From: an uncultured Oscillibacter sp.
GTDB lineage: Bacteria; Bacillota; Clostridia; Oscillospirales; Oscillospiraceae
Assembly (NCBI RefSeq): GCF_910579365.1
Contig: NZ_CAJTUX010000015.1
Coordinates: 1-46,680, forward strand
Reading direction: 5' to 3'
Length of the DNA: 46,680 nt
Numbering within the stretch: the stretch's first letter is position 1; the number at the start of each line of letters is the position of its first letter. The notes under the pieces were generated by a model. It did not search any database. It had not been told where the DNA came from and saw nothing but the letters and a program-made list of their open reading frames with translations. The translations under genes were made by a program, and so were the position numbers. Positions 7,091 through 13,355 of this stretch are shown here, piece after piece.

Positions 7091-7870
7091 TCATTTCACC
7101 ACGTACTCGTAATATCTGGCCAGCTTCTCCCCGCCCTGGTTCCGGGCGTCCTTGTCCTCCAGGAACGCCTTGGCCATGTAGACGTAGAAGTCCATGCTGT
7201 TGGCGTTGACCTTCTCCGCTACCTTGGCGTAGTCGGAGTAGATCATATTCATCGCCACCCAGAATTCCAGGGAATCGCAGTTAATCCCCCTTTGCGCCCG
7301 GGCCTCCTCGGTTTTCTCCATAGTCCAGTGCGGGCCGGTGGTGCCGTCTGCGTTTTTCATCCGCTGGACCCACTCTTGGGCCATCTCCCGATCAAAGGGC
7401 CGGCCGCCGCTGCCGGAGCCGTGGCCACTCATCCGCTCCCCGCCCCGGTAGGCCATCTCATCCATCCCCCGGTGTCCAGCGTCGGTCCGGTACTCCCGGC
7501 CAAACTCCGGGGGGAGCTGGTCCATATCGCCGGACATACGGAAGCCAATCCTGTTCATGGGGTGCTGCCCTCCTCTCTCGCCGCCGTAGTCCTGATATAC
7601 AGGCGGGACATAGGGCGTGGTCATGGGATAGCGGCTTTCCGGACCTCGATACGCCTCCCGGTCGTCCCAGTAGCGACTTTCTACCCACGACCCGTCGTCA
7701 TTTTGCGGCGCAAAGCGCCCGTTGTCGTAGTGCTCCCGGCCACGGCGGTCCCGGAAGCGGGAATCAGGGCCGTCACCGTATTCGGACCGGGGATAGTCCC
7801 GGCGTTCGTAGTCCTGGCGGCTTCTGTCCCGGCCGGAGGTCATGAGGATCATTCTTCCAATTCGGTTCAT
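7091..7870 (-). CDS. Arg/Asp/Tyr/Gly-rich phage-associated protein, unknown function
   Basis: The 259-aa product starts MNRIGRMILMTSGRDRSRQD; ATG 7870 is chosen because GAGAGGAGGGAAATC precedes it. The first 150 residues are low-complexity and rich in Arg, Asp, Tyr, Gly and Pro. The C-terminal 100 residues form a helical domain (FDREMAQEWVQRMKNADGTT, then FWVAMNMIYSDYAKVAEKV) that looks globular and conserved. It is the last gene of a five-gene operon between the lysis genes and the integrase. I know similar proteins only as uncharacterised genes of gut Firmicute phages. The function is unknown. Confidence 0.65.
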   Translation of the reverse strand: MNRIGRMILMTSGRDRSRQDYERRDYPRSEYGDGPDSRFRDRRGREHYDNGRFAPQNDDGSWVESRYWDDREAYRGPESRYPMTTPYVPPVYQDYGGERGGQHPMNRIGFRMSGDMDQLPPEFGREYRTDAGHRGMDEMAYRGGERMSGHGSGSGGRPFDREMAQEWVQRMKNADGTTGPHWTMEKTEEARAQRGINCDSLEFWVAMNMIYSDYAKVAEKVNANSMDFYVYMAKAFLEDKDARNQGGEKLARYYEYVVK

Positions 7871-7883
7871 GATTTCCCTCCTC

Positions 7884-8288
7884 TCAGGTCGTGGGCGCGG
7901 GCGGTGCGGCAGGGGCCGTGCCGTCAATGCTGGCAAGGGAATTGTCCGGGCAGGGGCAAGTCTTGCCCAGCAGACGGAACGCGCCGCCCGTGGCACTGGT
8001 GGAGACCACGGCGGAATACCGGGTCCGGGTGCGGATGCCGCACGCCGTCACCTGGGCGCAGCAGCGGTTAGTCAAGGGGTACTGCTCCGTTCCGGTCCCA
8101 ATGGTGACGACCACCGGGGCGTTAATGGTGGCCGCCGCGGGAATTGCCTGGGCAATCACAATGCAGTACTTGCACCCGTTGCGGTAGCTTCCGGCGGGCA
8201 GATTCACCACCACGTTCCCGCCGGCAAAAGTGACGGCCTGGGAAATCACCAGGCGGTCGCAGAGTTTACAGCTCGTTTTGCAAGCCAT
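7884..8288 (-). CDS. Cys-rich beta-strand protein, unknown function
   Basis: A 134-aa protein opening MACKTSCKLCDRLVISQAVT. It has about ten cysteines, some in CxxC-like pairs (CKLC, RCC, CPCPD), and alternating hydrophobic residues that suggest a beta-rich fold; there is no signal peptide. The C-terminus is Ala/Pro-rich. It follows the Gly-rich membrane protein and precedes the 259-aa gene, with TTTAGGAGGTTTTAAA before the start. The operon context points to a particle-associated or envelope role, but nothing in the sequence proves this. Confidence 0.65.
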   Translation of the reverse strand: MACKTSCKLCDRLVISQAVTFAGGNVVVNLPAGSYRNGCKYCIVIAQAIPAAATINAPVVVTIGTGTEQYPLTNRCCAQVTACGIRTRTRYSAVVSTSATGGAFRLLGKTCPCPDNSLASIDGTAPAAPPAPTT

Positions 8289-8365
8289 TTTAAAACCTCC
8301 TAAAAAGTCAGGGGCGGCAGGAATCCCCGCCGCCCCGAAATGGTCACGGCAAAAGCCGGAAAGAA

Positions 8366-9205
8366 TCAGCAGCAGCGATTGCCGCCGCAGTCACAGCCGT
8401 TATTCCAGCCGCTGAACTGCCCGCAGCCGTTGGTGGGGAAGTTCACGGGGGTGGGAGGCTGGACAATATAGGCCGCAGAGGGGCAGTCATGTCCAGAACG
8501 CCGCAGAATTTCCGCAGTGTTCGCGTCCAGCATTGCGCTGAACGTGGCGTTCTGCCGGTAGGCCTGAATTTCCGCAGCCTGTTCCGCGATTTTCTGATCC
8601 TTGCGGGAAGATTCAATCGCGTCCAGCCTCGCCAGAACCCGATCAGTGTCATTGTGGGCGTTCTGGATGATGTTGGCAGCGTTGGTAGCTGCAGCGTAAG
8701 CGGCGTCGCAGGAGGTCCGCTCAATCAGCCGCTGAGTCTCGCAGCAGCACTGCTGATTCTGGAAGCTCTGATTGTACAGCTGCTGCATCAGCGCGGCCTG
8801 CTGCTGGCAGCGGGCCAGCTCCGCCTGAGAAGCGGTCTGCATGATGGTAGTCCCCAGGCCGTTGATAGCGTTGCTCTGGGCGTAGAAGCCGTCGCACAGG
8901 CCCTGGGTGTTGCCGTCCAGCTTGCTGATGATCGTCTGGGTATCAAGGGCCCTCTGGAGTACCGCCTCCGTGGGATAGCCGCCGTAGCAGCTGGGGGCGG
9001 GATAAGGAACGACTGTCACATTATCACCTCCGTTGCCGCCGCCGTTTCGGCTTCCGAAGCCGTTCCCGTTGTTGCCCCAGCCGAAGATAATCGCCAGGAT
9101 GATGACGGCCCACAGGCCTTCATTGCCAAAGAAGCCGCCGCCGTTGTTTCCGCTGTTGTTGTCGGACTGGCCGGCAAGAAAGCCGGTCAAAAGCTCGTTG
9201 CCCAT
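8366..9205 (-). CDS. Gly/Asn-rich single-TM protein with Cys-rich tail
   Basis: The 279-aa product starts MGNELLTGFLAGQSDNNSGN behind AAAAGGAGTTTTTTT. A Gly/Asn/Phe-rich N-terminus encloses one transmembrane segment (LWAVIILAIIFGWG, about residues 31-44). A long helical region with QQCCCETQRLIERTSCD follows, and a Cys/Gly tail ends the protein. The middle has heptad-like spacing and coiled-coil character (residues about 150-230). Proteins of this design recur in gut Firmicute phages next to lysis genes, always as uncharacterised genes to my knowledge. A membrane-tethered structural or assembly role is possible. Confidence 0.7.
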   Translation of the reverse strand: MGNELLTGFLAGQSDNNSGNNGGGFFGNEGLWAVIILAIIFGWGNNGNGFGSRNGGGNGGDNVTVVPYPAPSCYGGYPTEAVLQRALDTQTIISKLDGNTQGLCDGFYAQSNAINGLGTTIMQTASQAELARCQQQAALMQQLYNQSFQNQQCCCETQRLIERTSCDAAYAAATNAANIIQNAHNDTDRVLARLDAIESSRKDQKIAEQAAEIQAYRQNATFSAMLDANTAEILRRSGHDCPSAAYIVQPPTPVNFPTNGCGQFSGWNNGCDCGGNRCC

Positions 9206-9344
9206 AAAAAAACTCCTTTTCAAATATTGCAAGCTGGGGCCGTACGCTCCCCGGACGATGCCGAATGGGAGCGGTTTTGGTCAAGACCGCAAACTGAAAA
9301 GAAGTGAAGATTTGACTTCTTATTTGATTTTCTGTCTCAGAAAC

Positions 9345-9578
9345 TTAAAAGTGGATACCCAGGCCGGAGAGAATTTCATCCGGGGTGGTCCCAGCCTCCC
9401 GCGCCAGATTCCGTGCTGTCTGCTCCAGCTCTGCCGGGGACTTCCCTTGAATCATCCGACGGGCCTGGACAGCCTTTGGGTCCTGGCCATTCTGTTCGCC
9501 AAGGAACTGGGAAATCAGATTCATAGGGTTTCCGCCACCTGCGGCCATCTGAATGATGCTCTGAATCATATCGTTCAT
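9345..9578 (-). CDS. Small helical phage-associated protein, 77 aa
   Basis: The product begins MNDMIQSIIQMAAGGGNPMN and ends DEILSGLGIHF. The centre (QARRMIQGKSPAELEQTARN) is an amphipathic helix pair. ATG 9578 overlaps the stop of the upstream gene (ATGA), and AAAGGAAATAAATC lies in that gene's end. It is the second gene of the five-gene operon. No known domain is recognised. Confidence 0.65.
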   Translation of the reverse strand: MNDMIQSIIQMAAGGGNPMNLISQFLGEQNGQDPKAVQARRMIQGKSPAELEQTARNLAREAGTTPDEILSGLGIHF

Positions 9579-10060
9579 GATTTATTTCCTTTCCCGGCGG
9601 GCTTTTCAGCAACCGCCGCCTCTTTGACCGGAGGCCGGAGGGTATCCAGCTCCTGCCTCAGCTTTTCTACCTCGCACCGTAGGCACTCCACCGTCTCCAG
9701 GGGCGCATAGGTCCCCTCCGGTATGGGCACAGGGGCCGCCGTGGTCGCCTGGGGCGGCTCATAGCGGTAAGAGCGGAAGATGGGGCTGCCGTCGTCCCCC
9801 AGGGCCTTAGCGTAGATATAGCCGTGGGCCCAGTCCGGCATGATGGTCAGCGCGCCGGAAAAGTCCGTGGGCACCGCTTTAGCCTCATCCAGGGACGCCA
9901 CCTGGCGGAAAATCACGCCGGGCTGTTCCTGCCGGGCAGGAGGCTGAGGCGGAGGTGTGGGCGGGGTCTGAGGGACGCCGCTGAGCCATGTGCGGCTGCT
10001 GGCAGGTCGCGCCTGGGGAAGCGGCTGGCCGGTGTAGGGGTCGAAACGATATTGTTCCAT
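9575..10060 (-). CDS. Pro-rich protein with a conserved central domain, first gene of operon
   Basis: The 161-aa product starts MEQYRFDPYTGQPLPQARPA; ATG 10060 follows GGAAGGAGCGAATTAC. Residues 20-55 are a Pro/Ala-rich linker. The region QPGVIFRQVASLDEAKAVPT to GYIYAKALGDDGSPIFRSYR is a small beta-rich module. A C-terminal coiled coil (CLRCEVEKLRQELDTL) follows. It heads the operon controlled by the repeat-bearing promoter at about 10.09-10.17 kb. Similar Pro-rich proteins occur in Clostridia phages without known function. Confidence 0.65.
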   Translation of the reverse strand: MEQYRFDPYTGQPLPQARPASSRTWLSGVPQTPPTPPPQPPARQEQPGVIFRQVASLDEAKAVPTDFSGALTIMPDWAHGYIYAKALGDDGSPIFRSYRYEPPQATTAAPVPIPEGTYAPLETVECLRCEVEKLRQELDTLRPPVKEAAVAEKPAGKGNKS

Positions 10061-10091
10061 GTAATTCGCTCCTTCCGTTTTTTCGCTTTCC

Positions 10092-10097
10092 ATCATA
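10092..10097 (-). promoter_or_regulatory. Likely -10 (TATGAT) of the 10.06 kb operon
   Basis: TATGAT on the minus strand lies about 30 bp before the start of the Pro-rich gene. No acceptable -35 is found 16-18 bp upstream. Five TTGATAG-type repeats lie just upstream of that position, which suggests an activator-dependent promoter. Confidence 0.4.
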
Positions 10098-10118
10098 CAC
10101 CAAATTTCGGAGGAAAAA

Positions 10119-10170
10119 CTATCAATTTCCTATCAAAAAACTATCAATTTCCTATCAAAAAACTATCACG
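10119..10170. repeat. Phased direct repeats, CTATCAA every 11 bp
   Basis: CTATCAA or CTATCAC recurs five times at 11-bp spacing (10119, 10130, 10141, 10152, 10163), alternating with TTTC and AAAA spacers. The array is therefore a 22-bp unit present 2.3 times. It lies upstream of the TATGAT element and downstream of a terminator. The 11-bp phase places every copy on the same face of the DNA, as expected for a cooperative activator or repressor site. Confidence 0.8.
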
Positions 10171-10172
10171 GC

Positions 10173-10204
10173 AAAAAGGAGCCGGGGATTAACGCCCCGA
10201 CTCC
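10173..10204 (-). terminator. Intrinsic terminator after the sigma-like gene
   Basis: On the minus strand GGAGTCGGGG pairs with CCCCGGCTCC around a short loop, followed by TTTTT. The stem overlaps the stop codon of the 70-aa regulator gene. It separates the endolysin operon from the repeat-controlled operon downstream. Confidence 0.8.
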
Positions 10205-10401
10205 TTCACCTTATTCACCTTTTCATAGATGCCGCGAAGCCGTCGGTCTGTCGTGGCAATGGATATCGCCAGGGACGCGGCGATCTTGACCCGGGACATT
10301 CCCTTCACCCGCAAATCAAAAACCGCTCTCTCATCGTCCGTGAAGTTGCAGCCGTGACGGAAGTTTTCGCACTCTGCCTCCGTTAGATTGTGCAAGAGCA
10401 T
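10189..10401 (-). CDS. Sigma-70 region 4-like / LuxR-like HTH protein, 70 aa
   Basis: The product contains LTEAECENFRHGCNFTDDER, then AVFDLRVKGMSRVKIAASLA and a recognition helix, the pattern of sigma region 4.2 or a GerE-type HTH. ATG 10401 has GGAGG 15-16 bases upstream, which is longer than usual. It lies between endolysin and a terminator, just upstream of the phased repeats at 10119-10170. It is therefore a natural candidate for the activator of the next operon, by analogy with phage late regulators of this class; that link is a proposal. Confidence 0.65.
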   Translation of the reverse strand: MLLHNLTEAECENFRHGCNFTDDERAVFDLRVKGMSRVKIAASLAISIATTDRRLRGIYEKVNKVKESGR

Positions 10402-10426
10402 TGGTGCGAACTCGCAGCCTCCTTGT

Positions 10427-11059
10427 TTAGATTTTGCCGGTCTTCTTGGCGAAGCGGTACAGCATCGAGCAAAGCTGCTGCCGGGTCACAGGCTGGCTGA
10501 GCTTCAGGTCTCCAGAGCTGTCCCCGGTGAGGATGCTGTTTTTCTTGGCCCAATCAACGCCCTCTTTGTGGGCGGGGCTGGGGGTATTGTCCATACGCTT
10601 GTCCTCCTTTTGATAGTTCGGGCGCACAACGCCCACGATCTGACTGTAAGGCCGGGTCTTCCGGCAGACCATGCCGCCGTTGGACTGGCTGCCGGCCTCG
10701 CTGGTGTTGCCCTCGATCGCCACCACGCCGGTGAGCGTCACTTTCTCAATAATTCCCGTGTGGTCCGTAGCCGCGCCGCCGGGGAAATCGTAGATGACCA
10801 CGTCGCCGGGGCGGTAATCCTTTGTCACCCAGCAGCCCGCCGCCTTCGCCGCCCGCATCAAATCGCCGCAGGAAGCCGTCCGCTTGGGCAGGAGCTTGAG
10901 GGCTACCACCTGGCTGAAGCACCACATGACGAACATCATACACCAGGCGTAACCATCCAGGCCGAACCACTTGCCGTACTTGGTCCGATTGCTGCCGGCG
11001 GGGCTCTCCGTATTGCCCAGTTCTCCCCGGGCGACGGCCAGCACCTTCTCCGCCGTCAT
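10427..11059 (-). CDS. CHAP-domain endolysin
   Basis: The 210-aa enzyme opens MTAEKVLAVARGELGNTESP, followed by WFGLDGYAWCMMFVMWCF with the catalytic Cys40. The catalytic His100 is in GGAATDHTGIIEKV, then VVAIEGNTSEAGSQSNGG. This is the CHAP amidase/endopeptidase pattern that cleaves peptidoglycan peptide bonds. After a linker at about 155-165, residues PAHKEGVDWAKKNSILTGDS and on form an SLH-like repeat that probably binds the cell wall. No signal peptide is present, so release needs a holin. The start overlaps the stop of the holin gene (ATGA), giving a holin-endolysin lysis cassette. Confidence 0.88.
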   Translation of the reverse strand: MTAEKVLAVARGELGNTESPAGSNRTKYGKWFGLDGYAWCMMFVMWCFSQVVALKLLPKRTASCGDLMRAAKAAGCWVTKDYRPGDVVIYDFPGGAATDHTGIIEKVTLTGVVAIEGNTSEAGSQSNGGMVCRKTRPYSQIVGVVRPNYQKEDKRMDNTPSPAHKEGVDWAKKNSILTGDSSGDLKLSQPVTRQQLCSMLYRFAKKTGKI

Positions 11060-11412
11060 TCCGCGCCCCCGGAGACAATCTCCCTGGTCTTCACCAGGGC
11101 TTTCCGGTTTTCCGTGTTGATCTCCCAGACGGCCCCCTCAATCATGTTAATGACGGCCTCAGTGACTACCACGCCCATGGCCCGCAGCTGCTCCTGGACA
11201 AACTGCTGCCGCTTCTCTCCGGAGGGGTCCTGGTCGTGGTACAGCTGCTCCGCCGCCCGGGCGAAGGACTGCACCAGCCGCCGGATGTTCTCCTGGGTGG
11301 CGGCGTCGGTATTGGCCTGGATCCATGCTCGGGCTTTGGGGACCAGATAGGCCAGAAGGCCCACGGCGAACGCCGCCAGAAGATTGCCGATGATTTCATA
11401 CAAATTTTCCAT
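11056..11412 (-). CDS. LL-H-type phage holin
   Basis: The 118-aa product starts MENLYEIIGNLLAAFAVGLL; the start at 11412 follows AAAGGAATCGTA. One N-terminal transmembrane segment (about residues 8-25) is followed by a charged helical domain with NTDAATQENIRRLVQSFARA, the pattern of the phage LL-H holin family. Holins time lysis by opening the cytoplasmic membrane for the endolysin. It overlaps the CHAP endolysin by four bases. Confidence 0.8.
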   Translation of the reverse strand: MENLYEIIGNLLAAFAVGLLAYLVPKARAWIQANTDAATQENIRRLVQSFARAAEQLYHDQDPSGEKRQQFVQEQLRAMGVVVTEAVINMIEGAVWEINTENRKALVKTREIVSGGAE

Positions 11413-11453
11413 TACGATTCCTTTCCGAGCGGCCCAAAGCCGCCCTGTCGCAC

Positions 11454-11481
11454 TTGACAAAGCGGCTTTGTTTGGTATAAT
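11454..11481 (+). promoter_or_regulatory. Near-consensus promoter for antisense RNA
   Basis: TTGACA (11454-11459) and TATAAT (11476-11481) are both perfect hexamers with a 16-bp spacer on the plus strand, facing into the 3' end of the small toxin gene. No plus-strand reading frame follows, which points to a non-coding transcript. Confidence 0.8.
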
Positions 11482-11487
11482 GAATAT

Positions 11488-11579
11488 AGAAGGGCGCTGC
11501 CACACGGCGGTCAGCCCTTATCTGATCAGCTTAGAAAGTTGACCGTTCGGGTGCCTGCCGGACGGTCAACACGCTTTTA
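11488..11579 (+). ncRNA. Predicted antisense RNA (type I antitoxin)
   Basis: Transcription from the promoter at 11454-11481 would begin near 11488. It would pass an imperfect AAGGGC/GCCCTT hairpin and end at the GTTGACCGT/ACGGTCAAC hairpin (11538-11570), which is followed by CTTTTAT. The transcript is about 90 nt and complementary to the last bases of the toxin frame and its 3' untranslated region. This matches the convergent, 3'-overlap layout of TxpA/RatA and BsrG/SR4 in Bacillus prophages. It is inferred from promoter, hairpin and layout. Confidence 0.6.
11538..11570. terminator. Bidirectional hairpin terminator of toxin and antitoxin
   Basis: A 9-bp stem (GTTGACCGT with ACGGTCAAC), extended by further pairs, overlaps the toxin stop codon. 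It is followed by CTTTTAT on the plus strand and TTTCT on the minus strand. It can end both the antisense RNA and the toxin mRNA. Confidence 0.65.
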
Positions 11580-11652
11580 TGGTAAGTATGTAAGCCCAAA
11601 AAGCTAAACACACCAGAAACCGGAGCACAAAGTACAACCGTCTTCTCCACAT
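11566..11652 (-). CDS. Small hydrophobic peptide, type I toxin candidate (28 aa)
   Basis: ATG 11652 follows GGGAGGTGACGCG, a very strong ribosome-binding site. The peptide starts MWRRRLYFVLRFLVCLAFWA and ends TIKAC: a basic N-terminus and one transmembrane helix. This is the shape of membrane-depolarising type I toxins. A TTGACA-18-TATGAT promoter (11754-11783) drives it and leaves a leader of about 95 nt. The antisense promoter at 11454 faces its 3' end. It sits between two holin-like genes of the lysis region, where Gram-positive prophages often keep such modules. It could instead be a minor holin component. Confidence 0.6.
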   Translation of the reverse strand: MWRRRLYFVLRFLVCLAFWAYILTIKAC

Positions 11653-11753
11653 CCGCGTCACCTCCCTTCGATGCAATCTCCGGGAAATGAACCACCCCCT
11701 TTCGCAAGGGAATGGGCTGGCCGCCTATTATGTAACAGCGTCCTTCCGGGCTC

Positions 11754-11783
11754 ATCATACCATGCCCCGTCACGCTTTGTCAA
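11754..11783 (-). promoter_or_regulatory. Promoter of the small toxin gene
   Basis: On the minus strand TTGACA (11783-11778) is followed after 18 bp by TATGAT (11759-11754). It lies about 100 bp upstream of the 28-aa gene. A GCCGCCC/GGGCGGC hairpin (11789-11806) just upstream may insulate it from the holin gene before it. Confidence 0.65.
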
Positions 11784-11822
11784 TTCTCGCCGCCCTTCCG
11801 GGCGGCTTTCCTATGCCCTCAG

Positions 11823-12065
11823 CTAAGGAACTTCTTCATCGTCCTCGCCTCCTTTTCCGGCTCTCACCTTCGAAATCTTAATCCCCGCCAGCAGCAGGGC
11901 CTCCACGCCTCCCGCGCCCAGGGTGTACTGGATCAGCGTATCCGGAACCGCGCCCTTGACACAGAAAATGGCGGTCATGGCCACGATGAAGCTAAAGGCG
12001 AACAGACCCAGGGCCAGCAGGATGACGTTGGAGGTCTTTGGCCCCCTACTCCGTTTCCCGCTCAC
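11823..12065 (-). CDS. Holin-like membrane protein, 80 aa
   Basis: The GTG start at 12065 overlaps the stop of the XhlA-like gene and follows GGGAGGGTGGGGCT. The product has a basic start (SGKRSRGPKTSN), a strong transmembrane helix (VILLALGLFAFSFIVAMTAI) and a second hydrophobic stretch (TLGAGGVEALLLAGI), then an acidic tail DDEEVP. Two membrane segments with charged ends fit a class II holin or a partner of the LL-H holin. No family name is certain. Confidence 0.6.
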   Translation of the reverse strand: MSGKRSRGPKTSNVILLALGLFAFSFIVAMTAIFCVKGAVPDTLIQYTLGAGGVEALLLAGIKISKVRAGKGGEDDEEVP

Positions 12066-12394
12066 AGCCCCACCCTCCCAAGAAGGAAGGCGATTACGGC
12101 GGCGCACACGGCCCACAGAGACTTTTCCACCAACCCCTCCCACCGTTTCCCCGGCTTGGACTCCAGCTCCCGGAGCTTCCGGTTCAATTCGTCGTGGCTT
12201 TCTTTGAGATTGTCCAGCTTCTCCATAATGTTCTTGTATTGCTCCCCCTGGATTCCCTCCAGGCGCTCCAGTTCCCGAAGCCGGTCAAAGACCTCCCGAT
12301 GCGTGCTTGCATGCTGTTCATTGGCCCGCTCCAGCGCCTCCACCCGGGGACCCAGCGGGCAGTCCCGCGGATTGTTCTGGCATTTTTCGTTCAT
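12062..12394 (-). CDS. XhlA/hemolysin-like coiled-coil membrane protein
   Basis: The 110-aa protein starts MNEKCQNNPRDCPLGPRVEA, continues with about 65 residues of heptad-rich coiled coil (FDRLRELERL and KNIMEKLDNLKESHDELNRK) and ends in one transmembrane helix (LWAVCAAVIAFLLGRVGL). This is the layout of XhlA, the membrane partner of holins in PBSX-type lysis cassettes. TAGGAGGAATCCCC precedes the ATG, and its TAG is the stop of the preceding winged-helix gene. Confidence 0.75.
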   Translation of the reverse strand: MNEKCQNNPRDCPLGPRVEALERANEQHASTHREVFDRLRELERLEGIQGEQYKNIMEKLDNLKESHDELNRKLRELESKPGKRWEGLVEKSLWAVCAAVIAFLLGRVGL

Positions 12395-12405
12395 GGGGAT
12401 TCCTC

Positions 12406-12717
12406 CTAATCTGTGGTTTTGGTGTACTTTACGGTCAAATTCACCGGGGCATTCCGCCAGTCGGCATGCGTAAGAGTCATGAGTTTCTTAGCTATCAGAC
12501 TGTCCAGATACTTTTTCACTGTGCTTGTCGTCATGTGGACACCTGTTGCGATTACTTCTGGTGTGAGTGTACCAGAAGGACGGTGATAGCAGAGGTAAGA
12601 AAAAATCACGAACTCAGCAGGTCTGAGGTGATAGTCCCACACCGCGTTGGGTATAGCGAATCGGTAGTGTCTTGGGTCACGGCGAGGCCAGCCGATGGGA
12701 GTGGATCGTCGTATCAT
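12406..12717 (-). CDS. Winged-helix DNA-binding protein, 103 aa
   Basis: The product carries YHLRPAEFVIFSYLCYHRPS followed by TLTPEVIATGVHMTTSTVKK and a helix, a winged-helix HTH as in replication-initiator or MarR-like regulators. Similar 100-aa proteins occur next to excisionases in integrative elements of Clostridia. It abuts the AlpA-like gene (stop and start share 12717) and its stop overlaps the XhlA ribosome-binding site. It therefore lies on the seam between accessory island and phage lysis genes. Confidence 0.65.
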   Translation of the reverse strand: MIRRSTPIGWPRRDPRHYRFAIPNAVWDYHLRPAEFVIFSYLCYHRPSGTLTPEVIATGVHMTTSTVKKYLDSLIAKKLMTLTHADWRNAPVNLTVKYTKTTD

Positions 12718-12929
12718 CAGTTACCACCTCCGGTCGTGTTCTGCTCCACCCACTGAATAAACTTCTCCTTGGGTACGACCATCCTGTTTCCGATTTTCAG
12801 AACCGGGAAGCCCGGTTCGTGCATCAGTTCGTAGCCGCTGGAGGGCGACACGCCAAGTACCTTTGCTACCAACTCCGCATTGAGAAACAGCGGCAGCTCA
12901 CTGTAGTCTTTGAATTGAGATACTTTCAT
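12717..12929 (-). CDS. Excisionase/AlpA-like HTH protein, 70 aa
   Basis: The product reads MKVSQFKDYSELPLFLNAEL, then VAKVLGVSPSSGYELMHEPG and FPVLKIGNRMVVPKEKFIQW, the MerR-like winged helix of Xis and AlpA proteins. ATG 12929 follows AAGAAAGGAAACAAG. Such proteins direct excision of integrative elements or regulate their integrase. No tyrosine integrase is left beside it, so the element it belonged to is probably degraded. Confidence 0.7.
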   Translation of the reverse strand: MKVSQFKDYSELPLFLNAELVAKVLGVSPSSGYELMHEPGFPVLKIGNRMVVPKEKFIQWVEQNTTGGGN

Positions 12930-13275
12930 CTTGTTTCCTTTCTTCTGCTTTTGATTTTGGCCACGCACCGTACACCTTCCTGCCCCTCGTCGTCGCAAGC
13001 TTCATATCCTTCGCTTCCGCCTTGCGGCGGAAGCTCACTCATTGCGCTGCTCCTCCTTTCCCCACAAAGCTACAGCTTTGTGGGGGTCCCTTTGAACTGC
13101 GGCGTTTTCACTCTGTTGGCACGCTCACTCCGTCTATGGAGGTTCTGGCGCTGCTTCTCCCAGGGAGTATGAACTCCGGTGGTAGGTATTCAGTTGTCGA
13201 GGTACAGCTCGCGAAAATTGATTTTGTTCTTCTATATTAAATTCTCTATTCTGCGTTTCCACCTTAACATCCCGC
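12930..13275. other. Gene-free stretch with two strong hairpins
   Basis: No gene is seen here. GCTTCCGCC/GGCGGAAGC (13013-13034) and CCCCACAAAGCT/AGCTTTGTGGGG (13060-13085) are perfect 9-bp and 12-bp inverted repeats. They could be terminators, REP-like repeats or ends of lost elements. The boundary of the accessory island may lie in or near this stretch. Confidence 0.45.
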
Positions 13276-13304
13276 TTGACATTCGTCAATAGGTTTTGTA
13301 TCAT
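13276..13304 (+). promoter_or_regulatory. Promoter of the DUF6076 gene
   Basis: TTGACA (13276-13281), a 17-bp spacer and TATCAT (13299-13304) lie about 50 bp upstream of ATG 13356. Confidence 0.65.
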
Positions 13305-13355
13305 ATAAGCAGATACACTATTTCGTGAGTTACATTATCGATTGGAGGCAGAGCC

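Noticed and set aside
10119..10170. Short direct repeats as a CRISPR array
   Set aside because: There are no unique spacers of 28-40 bp and no cas genes; units are 11 or 22 bp and directly adjacent.
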